From NCBI GenBank assembly GCA_022712945.1, contig JAFLJP010000103.1, positions 1-60,992 of the forward strand: a stretch of 60,992 nucleotides of DNA, read 5' to 3'. Both the position numbers and the translations under genes were made by a program. Shown here one piece after another: positions 56,501-59,500 of the stretch (its first letter is position 1; each line of letters begins with the position of its first letter). This DNA comes from Gammaproteobacteria bacterium (GTDB lineage Bacteria > Pseudomonadota > Gammaproteobacteria > RBG-16-57-12). The notes under the pieces are model-generated. The model did not search any database. It was not told the origin of the DNA and worked only from the letters and a program-made list of their open reading frames with translations.

Positions 56501-59500
56501 GAAAATTGATAAATATCGGTTTCATTGGCAGGGTTTAGCTGGCTACTTACAACGGTACCTGGGGTTAAGACAGTTGATTGACTCAAATCGATTAAGCGGA
56601 AAGCATAATCACCGGTTTGATCCAAATCGCCATCGATAGTGATTGTATAATCACCCGCTACTAATTTGAGGAAGGCATTATTCCAATCGGCACTGTTCAA
56701 TCCACGTGAATCGACTTCAACACCTCTCGGGCCACTTAATGTCCAGTTGATATAACGATTGTTAGTTTGGGAGTCAAAATAGAGCTGTTTGGCTTCAGAC
56801 AAGGTGAATTGATAAAAATCACGCTGCCCTGTATGGGCTAAATCACCACTAATTGTTTCACCAATAATAAGAGGAAATGTTTCATTACTGACCGGTTGAA
56901 CATTGAAGCTGTAGTTCATTGCACCGGTATTAGTAGAATAACCCTCAATTAACAGGGTATAAGTACCTGTTACATTAAGGGTAGTAACATCAATATCGCC
57001 ACTATTCATGTAACTAGCACCAAACACTTTCTGCCCATAAGGGTCTAGAAGGCGCCAATGGGTATGATAAGAACTCACCTGTCGATCAAAATAATATTGT
57101 TCGCCAGCCGTCACTGTGAATTGATAGATATCGGTTTCATTACCGACCTCCAGCACTCCGGTTACTAACTCACCTGGAATCAAAGGTGTTGCTTGGCTTA
57201 AATCAATAAAACCAAAGGAGTAGGCTCCTACCGTGGCCAAATCACCATCGATCGTAAGGACATAGTCCCCAACAGACAGCTCAAGCAGATCACGACTCCA
57301 ATCCTGACCACTCAACCTCTGTGGTGAGACTTCCTCACCTCTAGGGCCCGTCAAGCTCCAGCGTAAATTACTATTATTTGTCAGGGAATCAAAATAAAGC
57401 TGTTTGGCTTCTACTAAGCTAAAGGTATAAAAATTCCGCTGCCCAGGATGGGTTAACTCGCCAGTAACCACCTCACCGATACTTAAGGTTGAGGTATCAT
57501 CGTTGACCGTATGTACGTTAAAGCTATAATCACGGGTACCCGTATCACCTGCATATCCCTCAATCATCAAGGTATAGTTGCCGGTAACATTGAGTGTTTT
57601 CACATCAATATCACCATAAACCAGATAATTGGAACCAAACACCGTGCGTCCATTCGGATCTAATAACCGCCATGAAGCAGACCACTGCTGATGACCATTC
57701 AACAGATCAAAATAGAATCTCTCTCCAGCCGTTGCAAAAAAGCGGTACAGGTCTGTTTCACTTGAAGGATTAAGTTGCCCAACAACAGCTGTACCCAATG
57801 TGATTTCGCTTGCCTGACTCAAGTCAAGCAGTTGAAAACTATAACTGGTGTTGCTAGTCGTCCCTAAGACGGTGAGCACATAGTCACCGGCCATTAAATC
57901 CATTAACGATAATCCGTTGACAGCATCACTTTGATCAAAACGCTGGCTGCTAATTTCTTCGCCTCGTGGCCCCACTAAAGACCAGTTGAGGGAGCTGTTT
58001 CTGGTCATTGAGTCGAAGTAAAGGGATGTATTCTCGGCCAAAGTAAAGCTGTAGTGATCTTGTTCATCACTGACGGTGATAATATCTGCGATATGAGTGC
58101 CAATGGTAATTGGCGTGCCACTGGGAAGCACCTGTGGTTCGTTACCTCGGTACTCCACATTAAAGCTATAATCTCGGGTTCCAGTATCCGTTGAATACCC
58201 TTCAATCAATAACGTATAGACACCTAAAAGTGTGAAGGTAGTGACATCAATATCACCATAACTCATGTAGCGTGGGCCAAATACCGCCCGCCCATCAGGA
58301 TCCAGAAGACGCCAGTGAGTATTATAAGCACTCTCTTGGCGGTCAAAGTAGAATTGATCCCCTGCTAGGGCATCAAATTGGTAGATAGCGGTTTCACTGG
58401 CGGGATTGAGTTGGCCACTCACCACCGTACCGGGAACAATAACCGTCGCACTCGTTAGATCAATCAAACGGAAGGAGTAAGCGCCAGTATTATCCCCACT
58501 GCCGTCAATGGTCAGGTTATAGTCACCCTGTGGTAGATCCAGTAAACCGATCCCCCAGTCTTGGGAAGTGAAGCTACGTGAGGTAACCTCAACCCCTAGT
58601 GGCCCCGTTAGGCTCCAATTGAGGTTACTATTGTTGGTTAGGGAGTCGAAATAGAACTGCTTAGCCTCACCCAACGTAAAGGCATAATGATCTTGCTGCC
58701 CTGAATGGTCTATACGACCAGCCACCACGCCATCGGCTAGCCCATAACGACTTTGAACAACCCCATCGTTACCTTGACTGCTGCTATCCGCTAAGAGATT
58801 ACCACTGCCCTCATTGGCATTGAGATAGAGCACCAGCCCGGTTTCACTGCCACTCAGCTCACTCTCTTTGGCTGCTTGAATCTCGCTCTCGGTACGGACA
58901 ACATTCCACACCCGTACTTCATCCAACACCCCATCAAAGTAACCATGACTGGGATTTTCTGGTGAATAGCCAAAATACAGCGGTGCGGTGCTCGATGTTG
59001 CCAAGGTACTACGAACACTACCACTCGCTTGCTCGATGCCATCCACATAGAGGCGCATCTCACCACTGGTTCGATCAATCACTCCAGCCACATGGTGCCA
59101 TTCGCGAAGATTAATCAGCCCGGTCGTGGTCGTTACCCCCTGATTGCCACCATCACCCGTCGAGAGGTGAACCGAACCATTGGAGTTCAACCACAGTGAG
59201 TAGGTACGATTATGGTAACCATCACCCTTATAAAATAAGGCAGTGGATGTAGCGCTAAACCGATCTACCTTAACCCAGGCTTCCATGGTCAAAGAGTCGG
59301 TTAGATCAACAGAGGGGCTAGTCGCCACTTCGGCATGATGCACATCGGATAGCACAACGCCATTATTCAGATACCCAGCGTCCCAGTTCGCATCAATACC
59401 GTGGGATTGACCCAATACTAGTGAGCTTGATTCATCCGTCACTTTTTGCACTTTGAAACTATAGTCTCGAGTACCAGTATCCGTTGAATACCCTTCGATC